Positions 36,985 through 47,410 of a stretch of DNA of 64,000 bases are shown piece after piece. The stretch's first letter is position 1. Every line of letters begins with the position of its first letter. Where the stretch lies: the NCBI GenBank assembly GCA_964023205.1, contig OZ026840.1, forward strand, positions 32,776,199 to 32,840,198, written 5' to 3'. The DNA comes from Lutraria lutraria (Eukaryota > Mollusca > Bivalvia > Venerida > Mactridae). The position numbers and the translations under genes are program-made. The notes below the pieces were generated by a model. It searched no databases, had not been told where the DNA came from, and saw only the letters and a list, made by a program, of their open reading frames with translations.

Positions 36985-37975
36985 GGTTTACATAATGCTT
37001 AAACACGGAGTTTAATGAAATAAAGTTAGAATATACTGCATTATATTGCAGGTTTACAAAAAGCTTAAACACGGAGTTTAATGAAATAAAGTTAGAATAT
37101 ACTGCATTATATTGCAAGTTTACATAAAGCTTAAACACGGAGTTTAATGAAATAAAGTTAGAATATACTACATTATATTGCAGGTTTACAAAAAGCTTAA
37201 ACACGGAATTTAATGAAATAAAATGGGAATATACTGCATTATATTGCAGGTTTACATAATGCTTAAACACGGAGTTTAATGAAATAAAATTAGAATATAC
37301 TGCATTATATTGCAGGTTTACAAAAAGCTTAAACACGGAGTTTAATAAAATAAAATGGGAATATACTGCATTATATTGCAGGTTTACAAAAAGCTTAAAC
37401 ACGGAGTTTAATGAAATAAAATGGGAATATACTGCATTATATTGCAGGTTTACAAAAAGCTTAAACACGGAGTTTAATGAAATAAAATGGGAATATACTG
37501 CATTATATTGCAGGTTTACAAAAAGCTTAAACACGGAGTTTAATGAAATAAAATGGGAATATACTGCATTATATTGCAGGTTTACAAAAAGCTTAAACAC
37601 GGAGTTTAATGAAATAAAATGGGAATATACTGCATTATATTGCATGTTTACATAAAGCTTAAACACGGAGTTTAATGAAATAAAATGGGAATATACTGCA
37701 TTATATTGCAGGTTTACAAAAAGCTTAAACACGGAGTTTAATGAAATAAAATGGGAATATACTGCATTATATTGCAGGTTTACAAAAAGCTTAAACACGG
37801 AGTTTAATGAAATAAAAATGGAATATACTGCATTATATTGCAGGTTTACATAAAGCTTAAACACGGAGTTTAATGAAATAAAAATGGAATATACTGCATT
37901 ATATTGCAGGTTTACAAAAAGCTTAAACACGGTGTTTAATGAAATAAAATGGGAATATACTGCATTATAAACATC
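36985..37975 (+). repeat. Right subterminal array: about 15 units of 66 bp
   Basis: Each unit holds 'gcttaaacacggagtttaat', 'gaaataaa', 'gaatatactgcattatattg' and 'caggtttaca'. The period is 66 bp, divisible by three, which creates a long but meaningless 22-residue-repeat frame on the minus strand. It shares CTTAAAC and GTTTAATGAA with the 111-bp left array. It is a probable binding region for an element-encoded protein. Confidence 0.93.
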
Positions 37976-38193
37976 GAGTTTAAATGCGTAAAAAGCGAGT
38001 TTAAAGGTAACGGAAATTCCATGTTTACATCAAGTTTACGGTGCAATTAAACTCCTGTAAACTCCGGAGTTTACGTTATTGTAAACTTATATTATACGCC
38101 ACGTAAACTTCAAGTTTAATTACCCACTTAAATCTGAATAAACGTCATTAAACACCACGTATAATGAGATTTAGTTTGAGTTTAAGTTAAAAT
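37976..38193. repeat. Right subterminal region with scattered GTTTA/TAAAC motifs
   Basis: Between the 66-bp array and the right terminal repeat there are more than a dozen GTTTA or TAAAC words in both orientations, including the near-palindrome 'gtaaactccggagtttac' at about 38058-38075. This matches the usual mixed-orientation subterminal motifs of CACTA elements. Confidence 0.75.
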
Positions 38194-38216
38194 TAAACGC
38201 GTTTTTTCGAGCAGTG
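38194..38216 (-). repeat. Right terminal inverted repeat of the CACTA element
   Basis: A 23-bp exact inverted copy of 21989-22011, ending …CGAGCAGTG, followed by the TCT target duplication. Confidence 0.95.
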
Positions 38217-38445
38217 TCTGTGACTGTTAATTAACAATGTAACATAAATTTCTACATAATCATGCATGTCAACCAATTTCAATTTCCGCACAGTTTTGAA
38301 GAAAGACATGCTAAACCGTAAGTACATTGTAAGGAAATGCTGTTTATGTCCCTAAAAACATACTGTTCATGTAAACTAAGAGAATCACCCAACAGAATAA
38401 AAAAAGTAAAACAATGAAAAAATGAATGACACAAACAATAAATAC

Positions 38446-39847
38446 CTTTGAATACACTTCCACATGCATCTATTTCCCTATAATCAAGGTCACACATGAA
38501 ACTCATTGGCTTCCAATTGTCATTCCATCTCTTAATAATATTCAAGGCATCACAGATTTCTGTGGTGTTGTCACGTCCGATTATAAAAGAAGCCACAAAA
38601 AAGTATCCCACACTGGTGAGAACACAAATAAAATACAGTGGTAAATTGTATTTTACAGCTTTATAGGTACTGTCCATAAGTAGTCTCTTGTAATAGTTGT
38701 TGTTGGAAATGTGTTTGATGCACAAATAGTAGGCTTTACCATTTCCACTGTTGTCAACACTTCTGTAATTTATTGAGAGTACATTTAATAAATATTTTAC
38801 ATTCCATTTTTTATCTTTAATTATAGCAAAAATGCTTCAGCAAGACATCTGCAAACTGGCATGGACATTACTACCTGCACTAAGAATAAAATTTTAGACT
38901 ATCTTTTAAACAGACGAAGTCAGGAACATTGATTTCATACATGAACAGTTCATGTACAGATCATAAGTATAAGCAATGCTCAAGGTTGTTAAAACACCTA
39001 CAAGCTTCTGTCCATCAAAGTATCCCATGTTTGGCTAATCTGGAAAAAAAGGCTGAGAAAGCATTGAGTACTCTCGCTGGCTGAAAATAGAAATTGTCTT
39101 GTGGTCTCTTCTCGTGCCATTTCTGTATTTCACTCATAAGTTGGGCTTGCATGGTCTTCATTTGTGAAGCTAAATTGAAACATTTTAAATATAATTTGTA
39201 CAGAATTTTCATTATTTTTTTACTACAGATTTTTTAAATGATATATGTAATATTTAGAAAGGAAAGAAGAGTAAATATTTGTTTACTGATTAGTGGTAGT
39301 GCATGTTATTAGTACAGGCGTGAAAAACATGCAAACCTCATCTTGAACAATTAGGTATAATCAATAAAGAGCGTACTTACGCAATTTTAATATGAAGGTA
39401 ACATCTTTTGTTATTGCAAACATAAATTACAAGGCAGAATAATTTTTATTTATAACAAATTCTGTTCTTTCTAATACTGAATATTTTCTGACATGACAAA
39501 AACATAAAAAGAGCACTGCCCTTGGAACCAACGCAAGTCTGTTTAGCATCTCAGTGAGATCTAACCCCATATGAAGTTTCATGTTGCTACCTCCAATAGT
39601 TTCTGAGGTAGAAGCTACTTTAGAGATTTCGAACAATGCACTGACAATGCAGTTATCACAATAACTTCACCTTTTCTTCAAAAAACAGACAAGCTAAAAA
39701 GACGATAAAATTCTACCTGTTTTTTCTGCAATGCCAGGAACATGTGGTTCCTGATGTCTTGTGCTGTAGGGGAAAACCTTCTACTTTTCAGGTCACATTC
39801 ATGGAGAGATTTAAAATAAATTTCTACCAGCTTCTTTATTTCGGGGA
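38446..39847 (-). pseudogene. MULE transposase core, first half (three exons)
   Basis: Exon 39717-39847 encodes KKLVEIYFKSLHECDLKS then RRFSPTAQDIRNHMFLAL. Exon 39072-39169 encodes KTMQAQLMSEIQKWHEKR then PQDNFYFQPAR. Exon 38446-38762 encodes YKRLLMDSTYKAVKYNLPLY, LNIIKRWNDNWKP and FMCDLDYREIDACGSVFK. 'MDSTYK' and 'FMCDLDY' hold the first two catalytic acids of a MULE DDE domain. A few residues usually found before 'lDaTYk' seem to be missing. The last exon ends one base into a codon completed by the exon at 21353-21458, across the CACTA insertion. The phases between the first three exons do not agree, so exons may be missed or damaged. The 39847 border is uncertain because it abuts a SINE. 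Confidence 0.78.
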
Positions 39848-39849
39848 CT

Positions 39850-39950
39850 GAACGGACACCTTAATTCCCCGAAATACTGACAGTATGAGCCTCGCCCATG
39901 TTTCGAATTCAAAACCTCTCTAACTACTGAGCTAGCAGGGCAGGCTATAT
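39850..39950 (-). mobile_element. tRNA-derived SINE-like segment
   Basis: On the minus strand the A-box-like GCTAGCTCAGTAGTTAGAG (complement of 39918-39936) is followed by TTTTGAATTCGAAACATGG (complement of 39895-39913), a poor B box. Low copy quality, but the tRNA-like head is clear. Confidence 0.5.
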
Positions 39951-40753
39951 TAGTGTTAAAAAGACCTGTCTGTAAGGCAGTGTAAACACAAAGAAATATT
40001 ATCATATAATTTCATATTTATACACTATATAATGTAGAAGGAATTCTTTACGTCTAAAAAGGGCCATAATTTGACTACATTTTGAAAACTCCATTATCAT
40101 CTAGTGGATCTCTTGAGAAAATGCTGTACAAATTAAAAATTGCTTCCATAATCAGAAAGGTAAACCTAGACCATTACTTCAAAAATGATTAATACAGAAA
40201 AGCAGTAATGTACTTTTCTAGTTTCTTAGATTTCTGTGCTGGTAATAAACTTTATAAAGTTATCAGTGCTATTTATAGGACTTGTAAAATCAATGAAATT
40301 GTCTATGTCAAGTTCATTTTCTTGACACTTCACTACTAGATCTTGTATAAGCATAAAATGGTAGAATAGTTTCAAGTGGGACGTTTGGAGGGCATATTAG
40401 AGCAAATGCTGATATAGCATTCATCACACATTGCATGTATACATGTATTTAGAATACCTTGAAGTGGTTAACATATACTTTTACAAGTCATGTAAAATGA
40501 CACTATGTTTGTAATACCGAATCAGATGAACAGATGATGCACTATGTTCTTCAATGGCTACCCTATAATTTTCTCCATTGTCATTTGAGGCACCTTAAAA
40601 ATTAGCCCTGTTGATTGCTAATGGAATGAATAGGATTAAAGCAATTTACTCAACAAACGGAGGATTATTAGACAAAAGCAAGACAAAATAATTTGAGAAA
40701 CTTTAAAATGTTAACAAATGTGCATACTTAATTAGTAATTACAGCATAAAGTA
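39951..40753. other. AT-rich sequence upstream of the known exons of the relic
   Basis: A minus-strand open stretch at about 40240-40370 (…LIQDLVVKCQENELDIDN…) looks faintly protein-like, but no splice sites or family support it. Otherwise nothing is recognised. Confidence 0.35.
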
Positions 40754-41495
40754 TGAGGGGCTATCCAAACAATTGTGGACAACCTCAATAATCTCTAAAT
40801 TTGGGAAGGGCATGGGATGGTTAAGGATGACAGACCCACTGGACGACCCATCACCAAAAGCCGGAAAACTAACGTTCACTGAGCTCGTTCATGACGTTGT
40901 GAACAGGGACCGTTGATAACATTACATGAAATGATTTGTGATCGGACAGTAGTTACCATGACAAGATGATATTTCACAAGGATAATCCACCAGCCTATGT
41001 GTCCAGTGAGGTGCAGACAACAATAGAGATTCAGATGGAAGCTAAGTTTCTTCAACATCCCCATATTTGCCGGATCTTGTTTCGTATGATTTTGCCTTAT
41101 TTCCACAGTTGAAATCTGAGCTCAAAGGGACGGCGTTTCAACAGCTTTGATGAGTTACTTAAGACATCTCAGACATAATTGTACTCCATTTAGAAAGATT
41201 GCTTTGATGGAGTTTACTCTCATAGGGTAAAGTGCCACCGTAAATGCGTCGCTGTAGGTGGTCAGGACTTCGAAAAAGTGTGACACATTTTAACTTTAAA
41301 GACATGACGTTATTAAAAATGGCCGCAGATCTGCAGACATGGTGTTGTTTTTTTGTTTATAGCATGGAAACTTTTATGAAATTTTGTATTCCCGCTCATA
41401 TTGAACTAAAATTTGCATGTATTAAACATCAGAATGATCTGTAGCGAAATTTTCATTTCATAAACATTGTCCACTAACTTTTGGATAGCCCCTCG
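40754..41495 (+). mobile_element. Decayed mariner element with internal deletion
   Basis: The ends are inverted (GAGGGGCTATCCAAA… on both) and flanked by TA (40752-40753 and 41496-41497). The 742-bp body, shorter than the usual 1.3 kb, retains pieces of a mariner transposase. These are a 'K-G…DDP…GRP'-like piece near 40805-40850, HKDNPPAYVSS at about 40974-41006 (the second catalytic block of mariner, with DN) and FDELLK and GQDFEKV near the C-terminus. Many stops and shifts interrupt it. The minus-strand open frame at 40876-41106 is a shadow. Confidence 0.82.
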
Positions 41496-41497
41496 TA

Positions 41498-42627
41498 TAT
41501 TTACTACCAAGAAATACTTATCTAACCTTGAACTTGGGAAAGCTAATATTAGCTCGCATTTTCAATTTCGCTTGACAACCCATCTTTTTAGAGACTTGGA
41601 TCATCCTTTTTGACTTTCCTGTTGTACATGTGTATGTATGTCCACTGTTTTCCTTAAAAAATAAATATATTAAACTTTACAATACAATCAAACTGAAGAT
41701 TTTCTGAACTGCAATAATACGCTTGCCAAACAGTTGATCAATAAAAGTAGATTCCTATGCTTAAAAATTATGAAACATTATAGACCTAGGTCATTGGCAG
41801 AAACAAATTTCATTCTGAAAATTAACAACATTCTTATAATATGGATGCCTGCCATACAACAATATATTCCAATAAAATAACAAATGAATACACTTCATCT
41901 TTGATGTATATTTGAATCAATATTGAAGACTAAGTAAATAAATTATTATTTTCAGTGTGAGATAAGTAGTTGCATTACATAAGTGACTGTAGTCACCTGA
42001 TCAGTGATGTACATCTAGATATGAACTCCTATATATATACTTTTGTCTGCTTCTCTTTCTTTTTCCTCTTGTGGCCATGATGGTACTCCCAAACTTCTGT
42101 GCCCAGGATAACAAAGGGGACACCAGTGAAATGTATGTGTATATATATAGGTCTTCTCTATTGTCCTCAAAATGTACAGCAAACCCATCTATACTCTGTA
42201 TATCTACATTGATAAATCAAATACATAATAACATTAATAACATTATATTATAACAAGTAAGTTGTCCATGTTATCATATTGGAATTTTACATCTAATATC
42301 CAATCACACTGTTTTCAAGTTTTAAATAAATGAATTTCTGTTAACACATTGAATAAGTTTACTTGCAAACCATAGGTTAGGTTCTCTTGGGACTTTTTAT
42401 TTCTCTATCAAAATTACATACATCATGCGAGTATACATGTATATTGCCCTGAATTTTATGCTTATATAACACTTATGACTGGGTGTGAAAAGTTAATTGA
42501 AATAAAAGAACTATTAAATTTCGACAAAGTAGCTTGCAATTATGCAGAATAATTTTGCCAAGTTAGGAACACAATCTCCAAATAATCATTCTTATCAAGT
42601 TTCAATGTGAATAAAGACAAATTTTAC
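41498..42627. other. AT-rich sequence, no gene seen
   Basis: No element or exon is recognised. Short open frames here have no protein-like character. Confidence 0.45.
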
Positions 42628-42713
42628 TTAAAAACTTTCACTTTGGGGTCATTCATGTACAGTTTGCCGTTCGGCCATAATCCACAGAGCAGCTCATGAC
42701 AGAATGTCTTTAT
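42628..42713 (-). CDS. Candidate exon, unidentified
   Basis: An 86-bp minus-strand stretch between AATTTAG and GTAAAA reads without a stop and looks protein-like: IKTFCHELLCGLWPNGKLYM then NDPKVKVF. It could be an upstream exon of the MULE-SWIM-Ulp1-PHD relic or of another gene. No family is recognised, and its phase cannot be tested because the adjoining exons are unknown. Confidence 0.35.
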
Positions 42714-42782
42714 CTAAATTATTGACAATGTACGATGGACAAAAGACCCCAGACAATGACATAGTCACATTTGATTAAACTT

Positions 42783-43650
42783 TAAACAAGAGGGCCACAT
42801 TGGCCCTTTATCGCTCACCTGAGAACCAAGGCCAATAATCAATGAACAGGTAATATAGTTTCCATCTCGTAAAACTCATTTTTACGTAGATTTTGAGATC
42901 AAAACCAACAATGAAGGTATAATACTGTTAAACAAGCTAAAACGTAGCAAATTTTCTAATCCAAGGGTCCATAACTCTTGAAGTTGTGGTACGATTCCAC
43001 CCATAACTTGACATGTCCAGAACCATAAGGTCATACACATTCATTGTAAATATGATTAGGATCAGTGAATTAATGAAGGCGCTAGAGTGTAAACAAGCTA
43101 AAATATAGCAAATTTGCTAAGTCAAGGGTCCATAACTCTTGAAGATGTGGTCCGATTCCAACCATAATCAAACTTGTTCGAGATCTTTTGGTTATACTCA
43201 TTTACTGAAAATATTATTAGGATCGGTGTATAAATGAAGGCGCTAGTGTGTAAACAAGCTAAAATATAGCAAATTTTCAAAATCAGGGGCCCATAAGTCT
43301 TGAAGTTTGGATCCGATTCCGTCCATAATCGAACTTGTTCAAGATCTCTTGGTTATACACATTTACTGAAAATATTATTAGGATTGGTGAATAAATGAAT
43401 GCGCTAGAGTGTAAACAAGCTCAAATATAGCAAATTTTGTAATTCAAGGGCCCATAACTCTAGAAGTTATTATCAGATTTTGCCCATAATCAAACTTAGC
43501 CGAGACATTGTGGCCATATGAATTGTGAGCAAGTTTAATCAAGATTCATAAAGAGCTGCGGTTGCTAGAGTGTAAACAAACTAATTGTGGACGGACGCCG
43601 GACATTCACCAATCCTAAAAGCTCACCTGATGAATCAGGTGAGCTAAAAA
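42783..43650. mobile_element. Non-autonomous element with about 150-bp internal units
   Basis: It starts 'aacaagagggccacattggc…tcgctcacctga' and ends 'agctcacctgatgaatcagg', the same start and end style as 9695-10860. It holds about four copies of a block with 'gtgtaaacaagctaaa', 'atatagcaaatttt', 'cataactcttgaag', 'gattccgtccataatc' and 'tactgaaaatattattagga'. A 'gtggacggacgccggacatt' block precedes the end. Non-coding. Confidence 0.7.
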
Positions 43651-45364
43651 GTTTAAATTTCTAAACCTGCAAAAAGAAATGATTCATATACAATATATTT
43701 GTGCTTTTTCATTTACTGCAATCACAAGATGCTGCAATAAACATTTTACTTGGTTTGACTTACTGTTCACATACACTTTATCTAGTAACATTGGTTGGTA
43801 TTTAACTCAATTAAGTCTGTAACTGTGCACAGCTGAAGATGGTTGGCCTCTATGACATAAAGTATTACAACATATCAATGAACATGTAAGAGTTGACAGC
43901 AAAATATGCTGAAATAGAAACTGAAATAACAAACCAGGGTTTATTTACATTCATATTGCCAGATTTATCTTCCTCCAAACTGCTGACTTATACTTTATCA
44001 TCACTATAAGCCATACAAAAGGAAAAAGACAAAAATGCAAACCCTGATAACTGAATGAACAATCTCAACTTAAAACATAGTAACAAAAAAATTCCAGAAC
44101 AGAACAATAACTTTATTGAGAACATAATTCTGTTAAGATACCAGTTTCTTAAATGTCTGAGTACAATAGGAGAATGTTGGTATTTCTGACATATATTTAA
44201 TTATATTTCAAACATAAGTCAGATCAAATTATTATCATTTGACCAGTAAGATTCCACAGTCAGATTTGGAGAAAACAGTTAATAAATACAAAAATCCAAA
44301 TGCATTTTAATATCTAATATAAAAATAAATTTGGTTATATTTTTCCCATTTGGCACATACGTTTGGCGCATACGATTTTTCTCGGTATTTTCTTTGATGA
44401 AAGCATTGTTTTATGTTGTAATTAAGCGGCTACGTGACCTCGGACATTTTGCCGATGGCGTGAAATCATTCAATAATCAGTTGTAAACAACTGCCTGTGG
44501 AAGTCGCGCGTGTCAGGTAATATTATGATTGTTAATCCTGATTGCGATTCGCATCACCGACTTCGCACCTCTAACGATGACAATGCCGCTAGGCATAGAT
44601 TGTATCTGGTCTTACCCATATTTTGCGCAATTAGTGCCTGATTTTGGTTTTTCTGTTCAGTTTAGCATGTTAATAACGGATAAATGAAAATGTGTACTTG
44701 CGTGTTGTTGTTTTGGATCGACATTTCCCAATCTACTTTAATTTTACTTATCTATGTATAGCGATAAAGTCAAAACATCGCCAAATGAAACTAATTACTT
44801 GGTATATCACATATAGAAAAAAATTATGTTCATTGTTACATGGTATTTGTTAATCAGAATAATTAAAATATATGAAAATAATCAATATGACACACAGAAA
44901 TTATCACAATACAGGCACTGGACACACTTAAAATTGTGACTTTAACGATGATAAAATAAAAGAAATTCAACCCTACCCAATAATTTTTCAAATGATCAGG
45001 TGGTTGAAAAATATTTTAAGTAATATGTTTTAAGAGATTATAAATATATATTTATAATGTGAATACCATGATTATAAGCATGTAAAATATAGCATCTGTA
45101 GTATCACTATGTAATATCAAAAGTTATGCATTGATTTTATTTGTTTTTGTTCTATCCATTTCCGTGTTCTATCTGTTATTTTGGTAGTGTTGTCTGTTTC
45201 ACAATTGTGCCAAACAGCACATTTGGCTCAAGTTTTAAGAATTTGGCCCCAACTTTTTTCATTTGGCCCATACCTTGGCGCAAGCAAAAAAATAGCCAGG
45301 GTGAGCCCTAATATTGTGATATATCGTGATACGCTTTTAAGAACCGATACCCAGCTCTATAAAT
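43651..45364. other. AT-rich intergenic sequence with a CG-rich island and repeat pieces
   Basis: 44390-44640 is richer in CpG. Near 44560-44620 it contains, inverted, a match to 2743-2800 of the pogo-like element, so it is repeat-derived and not clearly a promoter. 45190-45360 carries 'tttggcgcaag' and 'tagccagggtgagcccta' motifs of another degraded element, mirrored by 'tttggcacata/tttggcgcata' at 44350-44375. No gene is seen. Confidence 0.45.
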
Positions 45365-45540
45365 AATAAAGGCAGAAGCCGCGTCTTCTTATATCTTTAA
45401 AATCCTAAATTTAAGAAAGAATCAATCCTAAACTTAAGAATTCTTAGCTAAGAAAATTTTGTTGGAACATAGTTTAATGCTAAGAAGGGAGATAATTAAG
45501 ACACTTTTTACTTAAGAAGTGTTGATGAAACGTGGCCATA
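45365..45540 (+). mobile_element. MITE related to 29835-30025
   Basis: Matches the reverse complement of the MITE nested in the CACTA element: 'ggcagaagccgcgtcttctt', 'gctaagaagggagata' and 'gtgttgatgaaacgtggcc'. About 175 bp, non-coding. Confidence 0.65.
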
Positions 45541-46480
45541 GTCTATATATATTGAGTTTGCCTTATTTTAGTGATGTATAGCTTCATACCAGTAACATTC
45601 GCCAGAAAATGACAATAGCATGTACTGTTTCTAAAATCAGGGCAGTTAAAAGATATACATGTATATCAATATTCAAGAGGATATAATTATTTACAACAAC
45701 ATATGAAAATAATATTGTTAATATTGATGGATAGGGAGATAAACCAGACAAAAAATGTTTAATATTAATTGTTATTTTTCAAAATTGTTGTCGTAAATTA
45801 TCTGTCATTTCCATACATAACCATTTCTGAAGTTAAAAAGTTATTTCTCAATCACAAACCAATCAGCGCAAACCATCCAAGTATTATGTTAACATGAAAA
45901 TTAAGCCTTATTAAAACAAACCATTCATATTAAGCATTATCAAAGTTTTTAAAGCTAGCGTTTGAATTAAGAGACACCACAAACAATTGAACTCATTTTT
46001 TTGATAATTAATACATTTGTACATGTTAAATTATTGTAAATGAACACAAATATTTGCAAGCAATAATACTCCTCAATCTTATCTATTTATTTATGTGTTA
46101 ATTATTGTCAATTTCATTATGTTGTGCTTATTTGATTGATGTTGTTTATGTATGAAAATACATCACCAATTTGTTGAATATCATGTTTGTATTATGGGCC
46201 GGAGGCCCGATATATTGCAAATAAACTAATTGTATTAATGTATTGCTTTTTGGAGCTTTTTTCATAACTTAAGTAAAACACAGCATTCAAAGATAATTCA
46301 AAATGAAAAAAAAATGTGTTACACGCTTGTTTAGTTTTACAAAACTAAATTATTACCTTATATACATGTATATCAAACTAAATTATTACCTTATATATCA
46401 TTTTGTTTAAAATATACAGAAATCGGCTGATGCACCACAATTTAATTAAACAAAGACAGATAACAGACCTAACTTAGCCA
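45541..46480. other. AT-rich sequence with a possible LINE 3' end
   Basis: 46180-46230 has 'gggccggaggcccgatat' followed by 'gcaaataaac', in the style of a LINE 3' end. Nothing else is recognised. Confidence 0.35.
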
Positions 46481-46504
46481 TCTCTCTCCTGCTGCAAAAA
46501 GGTC

Positions 46505-46654
46505 ATGCAGTGTATCCAGCCAGATCCAGACATAGAGGCCAGAGTAAATACTATCACTGCTTACCCTAGTCGAAGGGGCTTTGACGATGATGCGTTTGCA
46601 TTGCAGTTCATAAATGGTCAACAAGACTGGCCGTCCCTATTACCGCCTACCTAA
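46505..46654 (+). CDS. Small unidentified open frame in a GC-richer island
   Basis: A 49-codon plus-strand frame (MQCIQPDPDIEARVNTITAY, PSRRGFDDDAFALQ, …QDWPSLLPPT, TAA) in a segment clearly richer in GC than its surroundings. The composition looks protein-like, but there is no recognisable family and no clear splice context. It may be a fragment of a lost gene or element. Confidence 0.3.
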   Translation: MQCIQPDPDIEARVNTITAYPSRRGFDDDAFALQFINGQQDWPSLLPPT

Positions 46655-46869
46655 CTCTTTACCTACCTTAAAATATACGACAGTGCAAGTCCGCAATCAT
46701 ACAACCATTTAATCCTCGTAAGCAATTCTTCTTTTTGTCGAAACACATAAAAGTACCCTCAATAACAATAAAATAATCCATCAACAGATCGTATTTCTTG
46801 ACACACTGACGGCCATATTGAATTTCAGTCATATCGTGCGGGCAGTTATCCTAAACCAGCTCTTCTGGA

Positions 46870-47110
46870 CTTCTTTTAGGCCTTAACAAGTACTAACCAC
46901 GTTCTATTCGTAATACGCTTCTGCCAAGCTACCACACATACTTTAGAGGTGGGCGACAATTTAACATAGGATGTAATATCTTCAGTCAAATTTGTCACGG
47001 ACAGTGTATATAAGCCTTGCCCGGGATTAAAACTCACAACCTCTCGATCATCAAACAAACGCTCTAACTGACTCGTGGCTAGCCGGACGGGCTCTGTCAG
47101 TTTTAAACAG
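46870..47110 (-). mobile_element. tRNA-derived SINE
   Basis: On the minus strand an A box, GCCACGAGTCAGTTAGAGC (complement of 47061-47079), is followed by a B-box-like GGTTGTGAGTTTTAATCCC (complement of 47023-47041). The tRNA head is followed by a body down to about 46870. The 107-residue open frame across it on the minus strand is a product of the SINE sequence. Confidence 0.65.
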
Positions 47111-47299
47111 GAGAATATATTGAATTTAGTAGATGTGCATTTTAAACAGTAACATACTCTAAATTTTAAGTCGCCTACTTTCACTGGATATCGATCCATT
47201 GAAAATATGTTGAATTAAGTCACCTAGCTACCCTTACTGGATGTCCATCATTTTAAACAGTAAAATGTATTAAATCACTTGCATGAGACATAAACATTA

Positions 47300-47410
47300 A
47301 TGTATATATATTTATTTATTTAAACTTCATTAGGCCAAAAGACCCATGTGAATGATTACATACATCAAAATATATACACGTGACAATGACAAATGAAATC
47401 TTTTACAAAT
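47300..47410 (-). mobile_element. LINE 3' end fragment
   Basis: Reverse-complemented, the segment reads '…cacatgggtcttttggcct', 'aatgaagttt' and ends in a short 'aaataaataaat' tail, as in many molluscan non-LTR retrotransposons. No coding sequence remains. Confidence 0.45.

Larger units (their letters stand above)
21989..38216. mobile_element. Complete CACTA/EnSpm DNA transposon, 16,228 bp
   Basis: Both ends are the same perfect 23-bp inverted repeat starting CACTGCTCG, then six A and CGCGTTTA. They are flanked by a 3-bp target duplication, TCT (21986-21988 and 38217-38219). CACTR termini with 3-bp duplications define the CACTA superfamily. Inside are long subterminal tandem arrays (22040-23490 and 36985-37975), a Tnp2-type transposase (26553-29408, minus) and a spliced accessory gene (33786-36786, plus). 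Both genes read intact, so the element may be autonomous or only recently silenced. Nested younger elements lie at 24090-25812, 29835-30600 and 31821-32783. The insertion sits in an intron of the minus-strand MULE relic; removing it leaves an intron of about 0.76 kb. Confidence 0.93.
5697..39847 (-). pseudogene. Decaying MULE transposase-SWIM-Ulp1 protease-PHD gene
   Basis: About 20 minus-strand exons can be chained by GT/AG sites and motif order. The order is MULE DDE core (39847-18751), SWIM finger (17431-16737), Ulp1/C48 protease (16482-14205), linker (13224-13119), Ser/Pro/Glu repeat (12848-12586), PHD (12142-11655) and a C-terminal tail (11307-5697). The MULE triad is visible: Asp in MDSTYK, Asp in FMCDLDY, Glu in NGVESIN. 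Most junctions agree in phase, for example 38446/21458, 21353/20065 and 19930/18915. Damage: frameshifts near 18825, 17250, 17130 and 16020, stops in the 15929-16056 exon and at 12652-12654, and phase clashes at 39717/39169, 39072/38762, 15455/15318, 7949/7114 and 7056/6239. It is either a transposase-derived host gene now dying or an old Mutator-like element. Assembly indels are an alternative cause of some frameshifts. Confidence 0.82.

Noticed and set aside
36959..37930. 323-codon open frame on the minus strand with a 22-residue repeat
   Set aside because: It is the translation of the 66-bp subterminal array; 66 is divisible by three, so the frame stays open without selection.
39427..39636. 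69-codon minus-strand frame between two MULE exons
   Set aside because: No splice sites place it in the gene and its sequence is not like the family; probably repeat-derived.
39811..40005. 64-codon minus-strand frame
   Set aside because: It runs through a SINE-like segment in a frame different from the neighbouring MULE exon.
46876..47199. 107-codon minus-strand frame
   Set aside because: Covers a tRNA-derived SINE with recognisable A and B boxes; the open frame is incidental.
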